Source: Fragum whitleyi
Lineage: Eukaryota; Mollusca; Bivalvia; Cardiida; Cardiidae
NCBI GenBank assembly: GCA_948146395.1
Contig: OX411552.1
Span: 15,484,957 to 15,548,956 of the forward strand
Direction: 5' to 3'
Length of the DNA: 64,000 nt
In this document: piece after piece, positions 1 to 11,101 of the stretch
Layout of the letters: the number at the start of each line of letters is the position of its first letter
How positions within the stretch are numbered: position 1 is the stretch's first letter
The notes under the pieces: generated by a model
What the model saw: the letters and a program-made list of their open reading frames with translations, nothing else
What the model was told of the DNA's origin: nothing
The model's database searches: none
Translations under genes and position numbers: made by a program

Positions 1-395
1 AGTAAAAATAAAATCCATCACATTTTCTCGCAACGAGCTGTCAAATTTTAGACAACAGGTAACTTGATCCTTAAATAACGTTTACAGTTCTAAGAAAAAT
101 ATTCTAGGTAACAAAAAACTAAAAGTTAATGATAGATGATCCCTCACAAATCCAGTATCTAATAGATCGTATCTAATGTTTAGCACTAAACGTGAAAAGC
201 CTCCTCCCTTGCCTAGAGAACTCCCTATGATAACGTTTCCGAAACCTACCACTGCCACCTTAGCGTAAAGGAATATACATGCAGTCTTCCTGTTTACATG
301 TACATGCGATTGCATGTACAAATGTTGTCGTTTATTTCAATAACATTATTTTCTTTCTATAATTCTGGGCACGTTGGATTTAATCTTAGTACCTA
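1..395. other. No gene seen; AT-rich flank
   Basis: No coding frame of recognisable family is seen on either strand. The only structure is a small perfect hairpin at 299-320 (TGTACATGC, 4-base loop, GCATGTACA). Confidence 0.6.
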
Positions 396-820
396 CAGTT
401 GATGACATCGTAAAAGTGACAAAATAAATGATTTTGGAATGAATTGAATGAGTGTGTGGAACAAGTTTTGAGTAAAATTAAAGGGAGTTAATCCAATTTC
501 GCTAATTTTGTTCAACATGAACAAAATTAGCGATATTAATCACATCCCTTTAAAAAAAATATGCAAACAGGTTAAAGAATAGATTTCTATATCTTCAAGA
601 ACGCGATTTACGCTTACAGAATTCTATTATGTCAGTGAAATCGTGGCTTTTATACCGTTTTTTTTTCTGAGTGAAGATGTTGATCTTAACATTTTCAGTG
701 AGTTTGGAGCGTTTTTGAATGGTTTGAGTGAGTGTTTGGAATGAATGAATGGATCGCCGATTGAGCGCTTTGGAATTGTTTTGATCGAGTTAAATGTCAA
801 TTTCACGATGTTATTAACTG
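396..820. mobile_element. MITE, CAGTTA-ended family, copy 1
   Basis: The ends are inverted repeats: CAGTTGATGACATCGTAAAAG on the left against the complement of the right end, CAGTTAATAACATCGTGAAAT. The trinucleotide CTA flanks both sides, which may be the target duplication. The body holds a perfect 16-base palindrome (499-514 and 518-533, 3-base loop) made from TCGCTAATTTTGTTCA. Related copies occur at 6237-6370, 6745-7166 and 54226-55085. There is no transposase frame, so it is non-autonomous. The superfamily is unknown; a 3-bp duplication would fit PIF/Harbinger, but copy 3 does not show the same flank. Confidence 0.7.
499..533. repeat. Perfect 16-bp palindrome inside MITE
   Basis: TCGCTAATTTTGTTCA is followed after 3 bases by its exact complement. 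The same motif appears without its partner arm in the copies at 6237 and near 54340. Confidence 0.9.
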
Positions 821-1020
821 CTACGAAATGATTTTGATTCATAGTAATAGCTCCTATGACTAGAATCTCGTAAACCACTTTTTTCAATTTCTGAATAGGA
901 TCGACGAGAAAGCTTAACAATGTTCATTGAAATTATAAACGCGAGTTAAATCTTATTTCATTTCTATGCATTTCTACTTTTTGAAAAAAAATGAAAAAAC
1001 ATATGGAAAACTTTGCTTTT

Positions 1021-1128
1021 TTGTTATTGTTGTTGTTGTTGTTGTTGTTGTTGTTTTTGTTGTTGTTGTTGTTGTTTTGTTATAATTATTTTCATTATTA
1101 TTATCATTATTATTATTATTATTATTAT

Positions 1129-1171
<43 letters not shown>
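1021..1171. repeat. Compound trinucleotide microsatellite
   Basis: Three adjoining tracts: TTG repeats (about 1021-1076), TTA/ATT repeats (about 1084-1130) and GTA/AGT repeats (about 1131-1171). The poly-Ser, poly-Cys and poly-Asn frames that cross it are products of the repeat, not genes. Confidence 0.95.
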
Positions 1172-1428
1172 TATGTTGCTATTGTTGTTGTTCTTTTTCA
1201 TTTTTTTTCTACCCAATCCTTGACTAGAAACCTTAAAGAGCGGATCGTTTAATATAATAAATGCCAGCAGTAAAAATTGGAACTGAATGGGCGAAATTAA
1301 AATCAACGAAAGCAGATACTATAAATACCTGCATACATCTATTGCGGCAGCGACGTATATAGCAATTTCTTTCAACATAGTTGTAAGATCGTGTCTTGAA
1401 CACAAACTGTCCAAACCACATCAGCCCA

Positions 1429-1557
1429 GGCTGTGTCAGGATGTAAAAAGCGTTTTGCGAGCGCTTTGAGATGATACCCGCTTTGCACGTGCACATACGT
1501 GCAAAGCGAGGTATCATTTCGAAAGCGCTTCGCTAACGTTTTCATCCTGAACGCAGG
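1429..1557. mobile_element. Foldback element, CTGCGTTCAGGATG family, copy 1
   Basis: Nearly the whole element folds on itself: GATGTAAAAAGCG... at 1440 pairs with ...CGTTTTCATC at 1545, with a 6-base loop at 1491-1496 between CTTTGCACGT and ACGTGCAAAG. The ends read CTGTGTCAGGATG and CATCCTGAACGCAG. Sister copies lie at 3259, 7398 and 25155. Confidence 0.85.
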
Positions 1558-1924
1558 ACCGGTTTTAGGATATAATTATATTGATAATCCTGTTTTAACA
1601 TATTTCTAAGTTCAAAATAATGAATAAACGCACGTGTTGTATGATTAATAAATTGCTGAGGAATCAAAATTGTGAAATAAACACCAGATTCGCCATCAAA
1701 AGAACCAAAAGCCCGTTAGCAGTTGGGTAAATTAGATTCCCTTAGATATATCCCGCCCATCGCCGGAGTAAAACTTTTAAATTCAAATTAACCTTTTTCC
1801 TCTTGCAAAAAAATGGTTTCTATAAATTTAGAAGATCCACGCACCCATCCTATCTAATTCTTCCAACAAACGAACACTTTCAACTTATTAATTTCTTTTC
1901 TAATGCTTTTCTGCTTCATACATA

Positions 1925-2100
1925 CGGCCCGTTGAACAAGAGGTTCTAAGTTCGATTCCCGGAAACGGCTGTCGATCTTTGTTCCTTCAATGGCTCACAT
2001 ATACGGCGCGAGTACGGGTGGACTTTCAAGGAAGCAGAATCGACAGGGATTAGTCCAAATCTTTAGCAATTGTTTCCCCACCAATATGTAATGAATAGTG
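1925..2100 (+). mobile_element. SINE remnant, family 2
   Basis: A tRNA-like B box (AGGTTCTAAGTTCGATTCCC) is followed by a body segment with GGCGCGAG and GGAAGCAGAATCGA. The same body segment, in the same order, is found at 23645-23830 after a clearer tRNA-like head. This is inferred to be a tRNA-derived SINE distinct from the main family of the window. Confidence 0.55.
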
Positions 2101-3080
2101 CTTTTAAGCATTATAATCAGCAATCTATTTACTCTTCTTTTTATATCACTAGTGCTATCGTTATTATTTGTATAACTTTTATTGAAAATATCGTTCTTTT
2201 TCTTCTAACTTTCTAAATTTCTTCTACTATTTATAAGAAGTTGTCTTCTTCCACTACTTCTTTCTTCGTCTTGTTGTTCCTTTCAAATTACTTTCTCCTA
2301 TGCCAACCCATCTCTGCCATTCAAGTTATCAAACGACACTCTTGCCGACATTTACAAAAGCAATCTTTTGATTGTAATGTATAAAATTATGTAGGAAGTA
2401 ATGAATGTGTGCACCGACGTCCACAGTAATTTTTTGAATGTGGTGATTTCATACATAGTCAATGCAACCTAGGAAAATTGCTTCTTTGTAGACGTTCGAT
2501 CTTGGCACTGTCTTTCGCAATTGGAGGAGTAAGTGCAATACTTTTGTAAGTGCCTATAGATATATAGGCACTCACAATAGTATTGCAGTAACCCCTCGAT
2601 TTCAACTGTTTTCTTTTTTCTTTTTTTTTTTTTTTTTTCAAATTTGGATTTCAAATTATTGAGGTGAATATGTTGACAGCACATCGTTTGCAGTTTCTAC
2701 GTGGATTTAGACTTAAAACAGATGTTTTTGAAGTAGATACGTTGTGAAATTAATATAAGTAAAGTGCCCACCACAAAAATATACAACGTAACGCCTGTGC
2801 GTAACCGACTTGAGCCTCCTAAGAAGTGTCAAGCTTGAATTTGAAAAAAAGATTCAAGTTGTATCAATTACTTCACCAATTTCTTTCATTTGATACTACT
2901 TTTACAAAAGTGTTGGACACGGTTATTATGAAGCTCATTAGTCATGCTTTAGTATAAACTGAATGGGTTAGTAAGGTGATCCACTCGTAGTGATACAACT
3001 GAAAAAAATGTTGAAAAATGCTTTAAACCCAATTCAACCAAACAAACAAAGATATTTTGTAACTTCTTCTTCTTTCTTTT
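2101..3080. other. No gene seen; AT-rich
   Basis: No conserved frame was found. It holds a small hairpin at about 2549-2570 (GTGCCTATA, GATA, TATAGGCAC) and a poly-T/A-rich tract near 2610-2640. Confidence 0.5.
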
Positions 3081-3084
3081 CTTT

Positions 3085-3163
3085 TTGTGTGTGTGTATTC
3101 CCCCCCCCCCCACACACACACACCCACACCCCTTTTCTTTTTTTTTTTGTGTGTGTGTACATT
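3085..3163. repeat. TG / poly-C / CA / T / TG microsatellite
   Basis: TG repeats run into a C tract, then CA repeats, then T and TG repeats. It crosses several spurious short frames. Confidence 0.9.
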
Positions 3164-3258
3164 CGTGCTTTGATTGACTAACTGTTTCAGTATGAGTTAT
3201 ATGAATGATGCCGGATTTTTGTAAGACATTTCTTTTTTTTAAGTTGAAATATATCTGC

Positions 3259-3376
3259 CTTTCGTTCAGGATGACAAAACGGTGCAAAATACTTGCAAAA
3301 TCATACCCCGCTTTACATGTGAATTTGCAAGCAAAGCGGGGAATGATTTGCAAACAATTGTCATCTTGAACGCAGG
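3259..3376. mobile_element. Foldback element, copy 2
   Basis: The ends TTCGTTCAGGATGACAAAA and TCATCTTGAACGCAGG match the family. The outer arm sequence differs from copy 1 (GGTGCAAAATACTTGCAAAATCA) yet still pairs with its own right arm (TGATTTGCAAACAATTGTCA). The centre keeps CCCCGCTTT...AAAGCGGGG. Confidence 0.8.
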
Positions 3377-3679
3377 AAAGATTTTACCGGAATTTCTATA
3401 TAGTGTACAATGTTGTGAAAGAACAATGCTTAAGCAAACATCTTGGTTTTCGATAAAAAGTAAAAAAGACACAAATCGTTCAAGAGAACTTCAGCTTTTA
3501 CATTTTTATGTATTTGAAATCTAGTCCTTGATACGCGTAAATTACTTAGATAGACGAAGAGAGTATTTGTTGATTTCAACGAGGTATGAAACTAAAAAAA
3601 ATCAAAAAATCACACTGTATGAATCCGCGAAGATATTAGATATCGCTTTTCACGCAAAATCAAAATGTTTTGAATAAAA

Positions 3680-4055
3680 AAAAGAGCACAATCTACGGGT
3701 GCCTTTGTTCGGCTTTTGAGTGCTGGATGGTGAAAATAACAAAGTCTGATTTGAAAAAAAAAATGAAAATGAAAACAAGAGCACCGCCTACGGATGCCTA
3801 CGCTCGGCTGTTGAGTGATAGATAGTGAAAAATATCTAAGTCGAAGAAGAGGCATAATTTAAACAAAATGCATCTAGAGTTATCCCCCTTGATAGTATAG
3901 ATTGCTCTTCTGATGGTGAACATGGGTGAAACATTTTAAGTGAATGCCTTCTGTAGAACCAGAGATATCCCAAAATGTCAAAGTTTTCGCACGATGACGA
4001 CGACAACAACGACGACGACACCAAGGCAATAGCAGAAGCAATACCTCGGGTTTTC
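3680..4055 (+). mobile_element. Internally duplicated molluscan-type repeat
   Basis: Two 95-bp units begin at 3682 and 3777 with AAGAGCAC.. followed by CTACGG.TGCCT. They are followed by AGTTATCCCCCTTGATAG and a GACGACGACAACAACGAC tract near 4000. That order (AAGAGCACC head, body, GACGAC tract) is typical of short non-autonomous repeats scattered in mollusc genomes, stated from general knowledge. No protein is encoded. Confidence 0.6.
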
Positions 4056-4155
4056 TCCGAAATCAGCTAAAAAAAAATGGTCAGTCAAGTCATTTGCTTC
4101 AATTTTGGTACCTTAATTATTTATAACGCTCCAACTAGTACATCGTTTTGAAGCT

Positions 4156-4208
4156 ACCAAAATGTCATAACTGCAGCTTTATTGAAGCCGTAGTTATGAC
4201 ATTTTGGT
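4156..4208. repeat. Hairpin with ~25-bp arms
   Basis: ACCAAAATGTCATAACTGCA pairs with TGTCATAACTACGGCTTC read on the other strand, with a short A/T loop. There are about three mismatches. It could be a foldback remnant; there is no evidence for a microRNA. Confidence 0.75.
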
Positions 4209-5165
4209 CAGCCAACGACGATATACTCTGAGCTGTGTTTGTAAGCGGTGGCAGATTCTGCAGATGTGTTTTTGTAATTTCAGCAAATGAGGAAAGTAAT
4301 CCAGCAAATACATAAAACAGCGTCATCTGAATTAAATTAAATGCTGGTGCTCAACGTTTTTTTTCTGGGGACTTATAGACAACACTTAACCCTTTGTTTG
4401 AATATGAATGTTGACTAATATTTGACGAACTGGAAACGGAACTCCGACATTTGGGGCTTGTATGTAGGCTCAAAAATGATGTCGTGGTATTTAGAACTGA
4501 TCAGAGAAATACAAGAAATCAATAGCTTCTGAGATATTCTATATTTAAAAGTGAAAACTTTCTTTTTTGGAACTGAGTACATTTTCCAAATACATTGTCA
4601 CTATTATAAAGTTAATCTAAGACAAGCGTACTGACAAAGTTTCATGAAATATGGCTATAATTGTGGCCGCTTAAATTTGTGGAAAGAATCGCTATGAAGG
4701 CACCTTTGCCCATGTTTTCCTGTTTTCCATTGGAAAGGTCCTACTTTCAAATGGTTCCAGATTTGTTTTAATACAAATTTTAGACCAAGTTTAAAGACGA
4801 CCAAAATATCAACCTAAGAGTCTTAACACTTAGTGGTTGCCTTATACGACGGAAGGCGAACAACATTTGGTATATGATCACAAATCTCATTATGAGAAAA
4901 TTTGATCCAGGCGACATGCTCAGATGAGCTAAAAAAATAGCATTGATATTGCTTCATTTGATGAAGTTTGTGAGCTTTCTTGAATACTTGCAAGAAATGA
5001 AATACTTTTATTTGAATATTACGCTTGACATGACAAAACGATATTATCTTTATCATTAACAGATAGTGTATGTATAACAAGAACGCCCTCGCTAGAGCTC
5101 AAACGCAATACGTTCTATACCAGTACAAAAGGTCTACGTGGAATTATCTTTTCCTCAGACAGATT
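4209..5165. other. No gene seen
   Basis: AT-rich sequence without a recognisable coding frame, element end or tandem array. Confidence 0.5.
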
Positions 5166-5167
5166 AT

Positions 5168-5230
5168 TATTGTAAGGGCGAGATTCGAACCCAGGGCGCT
5201 CTGTTCTCGGGTCCTTCGCCACAGACCACG
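5168..5230 (-). mobile_element. tRNA-like B-box remnant, possible SINE head
   Basis: Read on the minus strand it carries GGGTTCGAATCTC, a good pol III B box, but no A box or cloverleaf could be drawn with confidence. It may be a decayed SINE head. Confidence 0.35.
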
Positions 5231-5298
5231 GATATTGTTTGTCCTCTTCCTTCTGATCCTTAAATTTTGTTTAAAAAATAATTACGATTTTTTTATAT

Positions 5299-5557
5299 GT
5301 GACCCGTGACGCGAAAAGGGACCATCCGGGTAGCGCGTAAAGTGTCGACCCCAGTCAGACTGCGCGGATTGCGCAGACTGACTTGAGTCGAAACTTTTCG
5401 CACCTTGCTTATTTTCTGAATCTAGAATGATCCATCTACCTTCCTGTGAATGAATTTTTGAATTGCGACCTCTTGCTGACCTATGCTGGACCCAATGTCT
5501 TTTTCAAATATTATCTTACAGAATTCCCAGATGATCCCTTTTCGCGTGACGGGTCAC
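5299..5557 (-). mobile_element. MITE, GTGACCCGTCACGCG family, copy 1
   Basis: Inverted ends of about 30 bp: GTGACCCGTGACGCGAAAAG on the left and, reversed, GTGACCCGTCACGCGAAAAG on the right. A short internal palindrome of CAGTCTGCGCA type lies near 5355-5385. The orientation is opposite to the copies at 23384, 24629 and 58617. Flanks are TATAT/ATATA, so a TA target is possible but cannot be resolved. There is no coding capacity. Confidence 0.85.
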
Positions 5558-6236
5558 ATATATAAACATGCTAGTTCAAATATTCTCATATCTTTTAATG
5601 AGAAAGCAGGTATAGGTGTGTTTTCAAAACCGAGCCCTGACAAAGGCGTTGAGTCCATTACCAAAGGTATATCGGCTATATCAAAAAAGCATATATTAGT
5701 AATAGGAATCGAATCTGATCCCGACCTTTCACTTCAATTATGTAAGTACATTTATAAGTCAACCTTTCGATTTCAGACAAGCAATAACTTTCGTTTGAAA
5801 GGTAAATTGAAATCATTAAGGTGTTTTTTCTTAACCTGCTTAATCTACTTCGACAAAATGACACGGGAACATAACGGCTAAATGTAAATTTCACGGCTAT
5901 CCGCGCAAAATCTCATATAGTTAAGGCTGAAATCAGACTGCACGCCTTTGAAGGCTGATCTTATTGTATATCGTTTGCCAATGTTGTTGTTGGGGTTTTT
6001 TACTGCACGCACGGAGGTTTAACGTCCTATTTTTGCCGATTTAAATGAACAATTGCTACACTGGACAGTCTCAACAGGCCTACTCGAAAAAAAAATATGT
6101 TTAATTGAGGGAAAAAAATAAAAATAATAAAACAATTGAATTTCTGTGAAATTGTGTTGGCAAAAAAATAATTGTAGTCGCTTGCTTCATAGGTAAATTT
6201 AAAATTGTTGGTAATAAATATTGATTATTTCGTTCA
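5558..6236. other. No gene seen
   Basis: The open frame ending near 5881 begins inside the preceding MITE, so it is not taken as a gene. Nothing else was recognised. Confidence 0.45.
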
Positions 6237-6370
6237 TAAAGAACAAAATTAGTGATATTGGATTACCTGCCTTTAAATTCACTAAAAACTCACACCACAC
6301 TATCATTCAATTTCATTCCAAAATCAACCCAAAATAATTCATCTGGTCAATTTCACGGTGTTTCTAACTG
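6237..6370 (-). mobile_element. MITE, CAGTTA-ended family, half copy
   Basis: It begins at the family's central GAACAAAATTAG motif and ends GTCAATTTCACGGTGTTTCT then AACTG, so it is one half of the element in reverse orientation. The break is exactly at the internal palindrome. Confidence 0.7.
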
Positions 6371-6744
6371 TATGTGTATGACATTTTATACAAGTAATAA
6401 ATGTTTACATTCTCAATGAATTATTTTAAGTTACAATACGATTAACCGATTTTCCAGCAGTAAGAATCTTTTGTAATCCTCGACTTATTCAATTTAAATT
6501 GCATTAAAAGAAAAAAAACCTAGCATCTAATCGAGGGTGTAAGATGCAGCTGGTTTGATATCTATCTGTAATCTTTTATCCGGCAATCTTTACATCTGCA
6601 GAAGCATGTCTTTCTCAATGAACATTGCAATAAAATCCGTATACAATATTTTTGCTTTTGCACGTCGGGGCAAAACATATTTCGCCTTACAAAATAATGT
6701 TTTATGACCGATCCTTACCTCATTCTTTTTTTTCACGGATGATA

Positions 6745-7166
6745 CAGTTAGAAACATCGTGAAATTGACTAAATGGATGATTTTGGAATGAAATTGAATG
6801 AGTGTGTGTAGTGAGTTTTGAGTGTTTAAGGGAGGTAATCCAATATCGCAAATTTTGTTCTGGATGAAAAAAATTAGCGATATTTACTAGCCCCCTATAA
6901 TAAAAAATACGAACTTTCCTTTCTGCGAGTCTTCGTGGACCAATCAAAAACTTTAAAATCCATACCAGCCATAAGATCGTAGAATAATGTAATCGAATTG
7001 AATTAAATGTTGATTGTCTTGAACTATTTCGAATTGTTTTCTAATGATTTTGGAGCGTTTTAGGTCGATTTGAATGAACGTCTGGAATTAGTGAATGGAG
7101 CACTGAGTGAATGATTTTAAATGATTTCGAACGCAATAATTGACAATTTTAAGATGTTTTTAACTG
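6745..7166 (+). mobile_element. MITE, CAGTTA-ended family, copy 3
   Basis: Left end CAGTTAGAAACATCGTGAAA and right end, complemented, CAGTTAAAAACATCTTAAAA. Internal segments (GAATGAAATTGAATGAGTGTG and GGGAGGTAATCCAATATCGC) match copies 1 and 4. About 420 bp long, with no transposase. Confidence 0.75.
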
Positions 7167-7340
7167 TATCCATATTTCTATTAATATACCTGAACAGAAA
7201 TATCATAACTCAAAAAGTGGTAAACGTTTAAAACGAAAATGATTTTTTTTAAATATCATAGCAGATCTTTTGTAATACTAACTAAGAATTGTGATCCCTC
7301 CGCCCTTAGTTCTTCTTACATGGTCGTAGACAATTTAATT

Positions 7341-7380
7341 TTTTTTTTGTGTGTGTGTGGGGGGGGGGGGGGGGGGGGAG
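7341..7380. repeat. TG repeat and poly-G tract
   Basis: A short T run and TG repeats lead into about 20 G residues. Confidence 0.9.
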
Positions 7381-7397
7381 GTCCCTCCGTACTCTAA

Positions 7398-7528
7398 CCC
7401 TGTGTTCAGGATGTAAAAGCGTTTCACGAGCGTTTTGAGATGATACCCCGCTTTGCACGTGCACCTACGTGCAAAGCGAGGTATAAATTCGAAAGCGCTT
7501 CGCTAACGTTTTCATCTTGAACGCAGGG
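7398..7528. mobile_element. Foldback element, copy 3
   Basis: The cleanest ends of the family: CCCTGTGTTCAGGATG on the left and CATCTTGAACGCAGGG on the right. The apex is CTTTGCACGT, loop GCACCT, ACGTGCAAAG. It is closest to copy 1 through both arms. Confidence 0.88.
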
Positions 7529-7734
7529 TATGATTGTTATATTGGATGGACCATAAGAGAAAAAGGAGCTACTGCGGGGATCCGGATTCATAAGCCCCTC
7601 GTTCTTCTACATATCCACTTGTACGGTTTTCTTACGTGTCTATTGTATATTTTCAGCACAGATATACGCGCGGATCTACCTTTGGATTTCTTACCAGTTC
7701 AATTCTAGTTCAGCGGGCGGAAGCAAATATCCCT

Positions 7735-7815
7735 GAAAATTGCTGCAGCGTTCGGGATTCGAACCACGGACCTTATGATTAGTAGACTAGTGTCTTACCA
7801 CTAGACCACTCGTAG
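7735..7815 (-). mobile_element. tRNA-like SINE head
   Basis: On the minus strand GGTCTAGTGGTAAGAC resembles an A box and GTGGTTCGAATCCCG a B box, spaced as in a tRNA. The T stem pairs badly, so it is not scored as a functional tRNA. Confidence 0.5.
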
Positions 7816-8039
7816 ACCTTTTTTCTGGTGTTAGTGATTGTCTATTGCTACAAATCTTAAACACGGGGCTGATACAAATGAACGAGAAACACATGTTGAT
7901 AATCAAAGTTCAATGAATATTAGAGATGAAAGGAAGCTACAGGTACACGTTGACTTTCATAAATAACCGACTTTATTAAACAACGATAGCAGGTATAATA
8001 TAAGAGAACTAATCCATATGTATGTGATTTTTTAGCTTT

Positions 8040-9051
8040 TCCCGACAATCTAAGACATTTTGAACTCCACAGACGGAAGGCCAGCGAACTTTTATCATTG
8101 GGGCGTGTCCGTCCTGTGTCCGTCCGCCCGCCCGTGCGTCCGCGCGTAAACATTTTCTTTAAACATCTTCTCCTACCAAACAAATGGGCGGATTTTAACG
8201 AAACTTGGTAAAATAATCCTTTGCTGACCCTCTTCTGAAATCATTTAAAAAAATAATTTACCCCAAAATATGGGCGTGGCAGGGCGGGGTATTTTTTCAT
8301 CATAAAATCTTTTTAAAATCTTCTCCTCCCAAGCCACTCGGCCGATTTCAATGAAACTTGGCATGGTTGTTCTTTGGGTGACCCTTTACTTAAATTGTTC
8401 AAATAATTTTGATTGACCCCCAAATATGGGCATGACAGGGTGGGGCATTTCTTCATTATAAAAATCTTTTAAACTTTCTCCTCCCAAACCATGGGCTGAT
8501 TTCAATAAAACTTGGCATGGATGTTCATTGGGTGACCTTTTACTCAAATTGTTCAAGAAATTTTGATAGACCTCAAATATCGGAGTGGCAAGGCGAGGAA
8601 TTTTTCCATAACGAACTCTTTTACAATATTCTCCTCCAAAACCATTGGGCCGATGTCAATGAAATTTTGCATGGATGTTCTTTGGGTGACCCTTTACTCA
8701 AATTATTCAAGAAATTTTGATAGACCTCAAATATGGGCGTGGCAGGGCGAGGCATTTTTTCCATAACAAACTCTTTTAAAATAATCTCCTCCCAAACCAT
8801 TGGGCCGATGTCAATAAAATTTTGCATGGTTGTTCATTTGGTGACCCTTTACTTAAATTGTTCAAGAAATTTTGATTTACACCCAAATATGGGCGGGGCA
8901 TTTTTTGTACTAAAATCTTTAATAATCTTCTCCTCCCAAGCCATTAGTACGATTTCAATGAAACTTGGCATTGGACTTTCCTTAGGAGCCATTTACTCAA
9001 ATTGTTCAAGAAATTCTGATTGAACCCTAAATGTGGGCGTTGCAGGGCGAA
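8040..9051 (+). mobile_element. Tandem-type element with six ~155-bp units
   Basis: A head with GTCC-rich sequence (8105-8150) is followed by six units, each containing TCTCCTCCCAA.CCA, GATTTCAATGAAACTTGGCA and ATGGGCGTGGCAGGGCGGGG. The TCTCCT mark falls at 8168, 8322, 8477, 8630, 8785 and 8929, giving steps of 154, 155, 153, 155 and 144. Two units of the same family, with the same GTCC-rich head, stand at 31880-32270. The function is unknown. The layout of a unique head, tandem core and tail recalls Helitron-like elements known from bivalves, but no CTRR end was found. Confidence 0.8.
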
Positions 9052-9090
9052 AGTATAGACTACCTTCGCCCTGCAACGCCCATATTTAGG
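9026..9090. repeat. 26-bp inverted repeat closing the 155-bp array
   Basis: The left arm at 9026-9051 belongs to the last array unit. The right arm at 9065-9090 is its complement with one mismatch (GGGCGTTGCAGGGCGAA core). The loop is 13 bases. Confidence 0.92.
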
Positions 9091-9590
9091 ATTATTAAAG
9101 ACAGTGGAGCGTTACAGGCCCTCTTTGGCCTCTTGTTTTAAAATATTGAGGATATGCAATTTGTATTTTACCATTAAGTGAAGAAATAGTTTATCACATT
9201 CATTAGCAGTATCATTTCGTCTTCTCTTGGTAATTCTCAAAAGATCTTGGTTCGACATTATTGAACCTTTTTTTCCTTAACTGAGAATTTCTCAATTTTC
9301 AAATTCTTAATTTTTTTTTTTTCATTCAGATTACTACAGGACTTGAATGCATTATATTCAAAACCGTAAAGGCTACAAGGTTTGCACTCATCAATTCTTT
9401 GTTTGTCGTTGTTGTCTTTTGTGATTAATTTACACATCATATTTGAGAGAACCCCCGTGCGTTTGATAAGGACAAGGTTCACAAAATCAGCAGAATAGCC
9501 AACATGTGGTTTTGAAATTATAATTAGTTTTGTACTGAACATGGGGTTTTGACCCCCGTAATTAAATACTCATCATATAAACAAAATAAG
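9091..9590. other. No gene seen
   Basis: Unremarkable AT-rich sequence; no recognisable frame or repeat. Confidence 0.5.
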
Positions 9591-10129
9591 CATATTTACA
9601 AGAGTTCACTGTATATTATATCTGGCTTTCGGGTCGGCACATTTTTCAATCAAATTTAGTTTTATTATGTTCCAATATCATATTATATCCATATGAAAAT
9701 TATAGTTATTTCTCACTTTGTTGATATTAAACCAGAAAGGGATCCATAAAAAAACACACAAAAAATTAGAGATTTTCTTAACAAACTAGCTCGGTAAAGT
9801 GAAATCGGAGGTTATCACTAGAATTTTGTGGTTTCTGTAGACATTTATATAATTATATAATATACATTTAGAACCATATTTACAAGAGTTCACTGTATAT
9901 TATATCTGGCTTTCGGGTCGGCACATTTTTCAATCAAATTTAGTTTTATTATGTTCTAATATCATATTATATCCATATGAAAATTATAGTTATTTCTCAC
10001 TTTATTGATAATATACCAGAAAGGGGTCCATAAAAACACACAAAACATTAGAGATTTTCTTAACAAACTAGTTCGGTAAAAAGAAATCGGAGGATTTCAC
10101 TAGAATTTTGTGGTTTCTGTAGACATTTA
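9591..10129. repeat. 284-bp tandem duplication
   Basis: Two copies (about 9591-9847 and 9875-10129) start CATATTTACAAGAGTTCACT and end TTTGTGGTTTCTGTAGACAT. They are nearly identical, so the duplication is fairly recent. An AT-rich spacer (TATAATTATATAATATA) separates them. No coding frame. Confidence 0.9.
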
Positions 10130-10885
10130 GAAGAAAAGACAGGGGTTGTTCGTCCCTATCATTTGTTTCTGTTTCGTCTTTTCTACCTACAGACTGTTTA
10201 CTTTTTCGCCGTAGATTTCAAACTTCATATAATACACGAATTTTCCCCTGGCAGGGCTGAGCCTAAGTAACGGGTCAATGCACTTAAAGTTAAGGTAAAT
10301 CAGCATTTAAAAATTATTATTTACTTCTAATGATAGTCGACATAATTAAGTTGAGACCGTAAACCCTCGAAACTTTGCTTTGGTAACCCAACGACGAAAT
10401 GTGTTCACTTTATCATCCTTTTGGTTTAAGGATACAGTTATTTGCACGAGTTCACGATTATTGCCGACTAACTTTTCATTGAATCCAAAATATTCAAAAG
10501 TCGCCAAATTACGCACGGCTAAGCCCCGCCCTGCAAGTTCATTAATAACGCAGAATACCCGAATTATGATAACAATATCAGTGTAAGGATCCGATTTATG
10601 CAGAACGTAATGGTTGCTGGATTCATAGTTTCATAACCTTTATGAAAGTAAAGCTACAAATATACTTTTCCTTTCTTTTAATCTGGATCTGAATATATCA
10701 ATGAAAAAAGCATATCTTTTATATGAAGAGCCAATATTTTAATTAAAAAAGGCAAATGTTGTATAACACACGAGACATTGGGTAATGGAAGTCTGGCTCA
10801 AAATATTTCATTATTGAAAGTTGAAAGATGGAACCTTAAATCAATCGTAACCTGTAAGGCAAAAGAGGACTGTCATGGAATACCG
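10130..10885. other. No gene seen
   Basis: No recognisable coding or repeat structure. A frame at 10380-10586 has no recognisable domain. Confidence 0.45.
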
Positions 10886-11101
10886 TGAGGCATAGACTAA
10901 AGTCAGACTTCGCGGACTGCCGAGACTGACTATATTAGAAGCTTTTGACACGCGACTGATTTTCTAAATTTTGAATAATCATGCTACATACAAATATAAT
11001 TATTTTTAGACGCAAGTTCTAGCTGACCTCTGCAGGATCTTTTTTTTTTCAAATTTTGAAGGAGTTTTCTTATGGACCCATGTTTATTCGCGAGACGGGT
11101 G
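10886..11101 (-). mobile_element. MITE, GTGACCC family, decayed copy
   Basis: It shares with copy 1 the order AGTCAGACT.CGCGG, then CTGATTTTCT, then GCTGACCTCTGCAGGATC, then TTCGCGAGACGGGT. The left end is lost. Orientation as in copy 1. Confidence 0.6.

Noticed and set aside
974..1306. Poly-Asn/Thr and poly-Cys/Ser reading frames
   Set aside because: They are translations of the TTG/TTA/GTA microsatellite and have no non-repetitive domain.
1429..7528. CRISPR-like spaced palindromes
   Set aside because: The foldbacks are few, irregularly spaced and in eukaryotic-type DNA; no regular spacer-repeat pattern or cas gene exists.
7735..7815. Possible functional tRNA gene
   Set aside because: A and B boxes are present, but the T stem does not pair and no proper acceptor stem forms; a SINE head is the better reading. 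The same applies to the other tRNA-like heads.
9026..9090. Bacterial-type terminator
   Set aside because: The GC-rich hairpin is formed from the repeat unit itself, there is no gene upstream and the context is eukaryotic.
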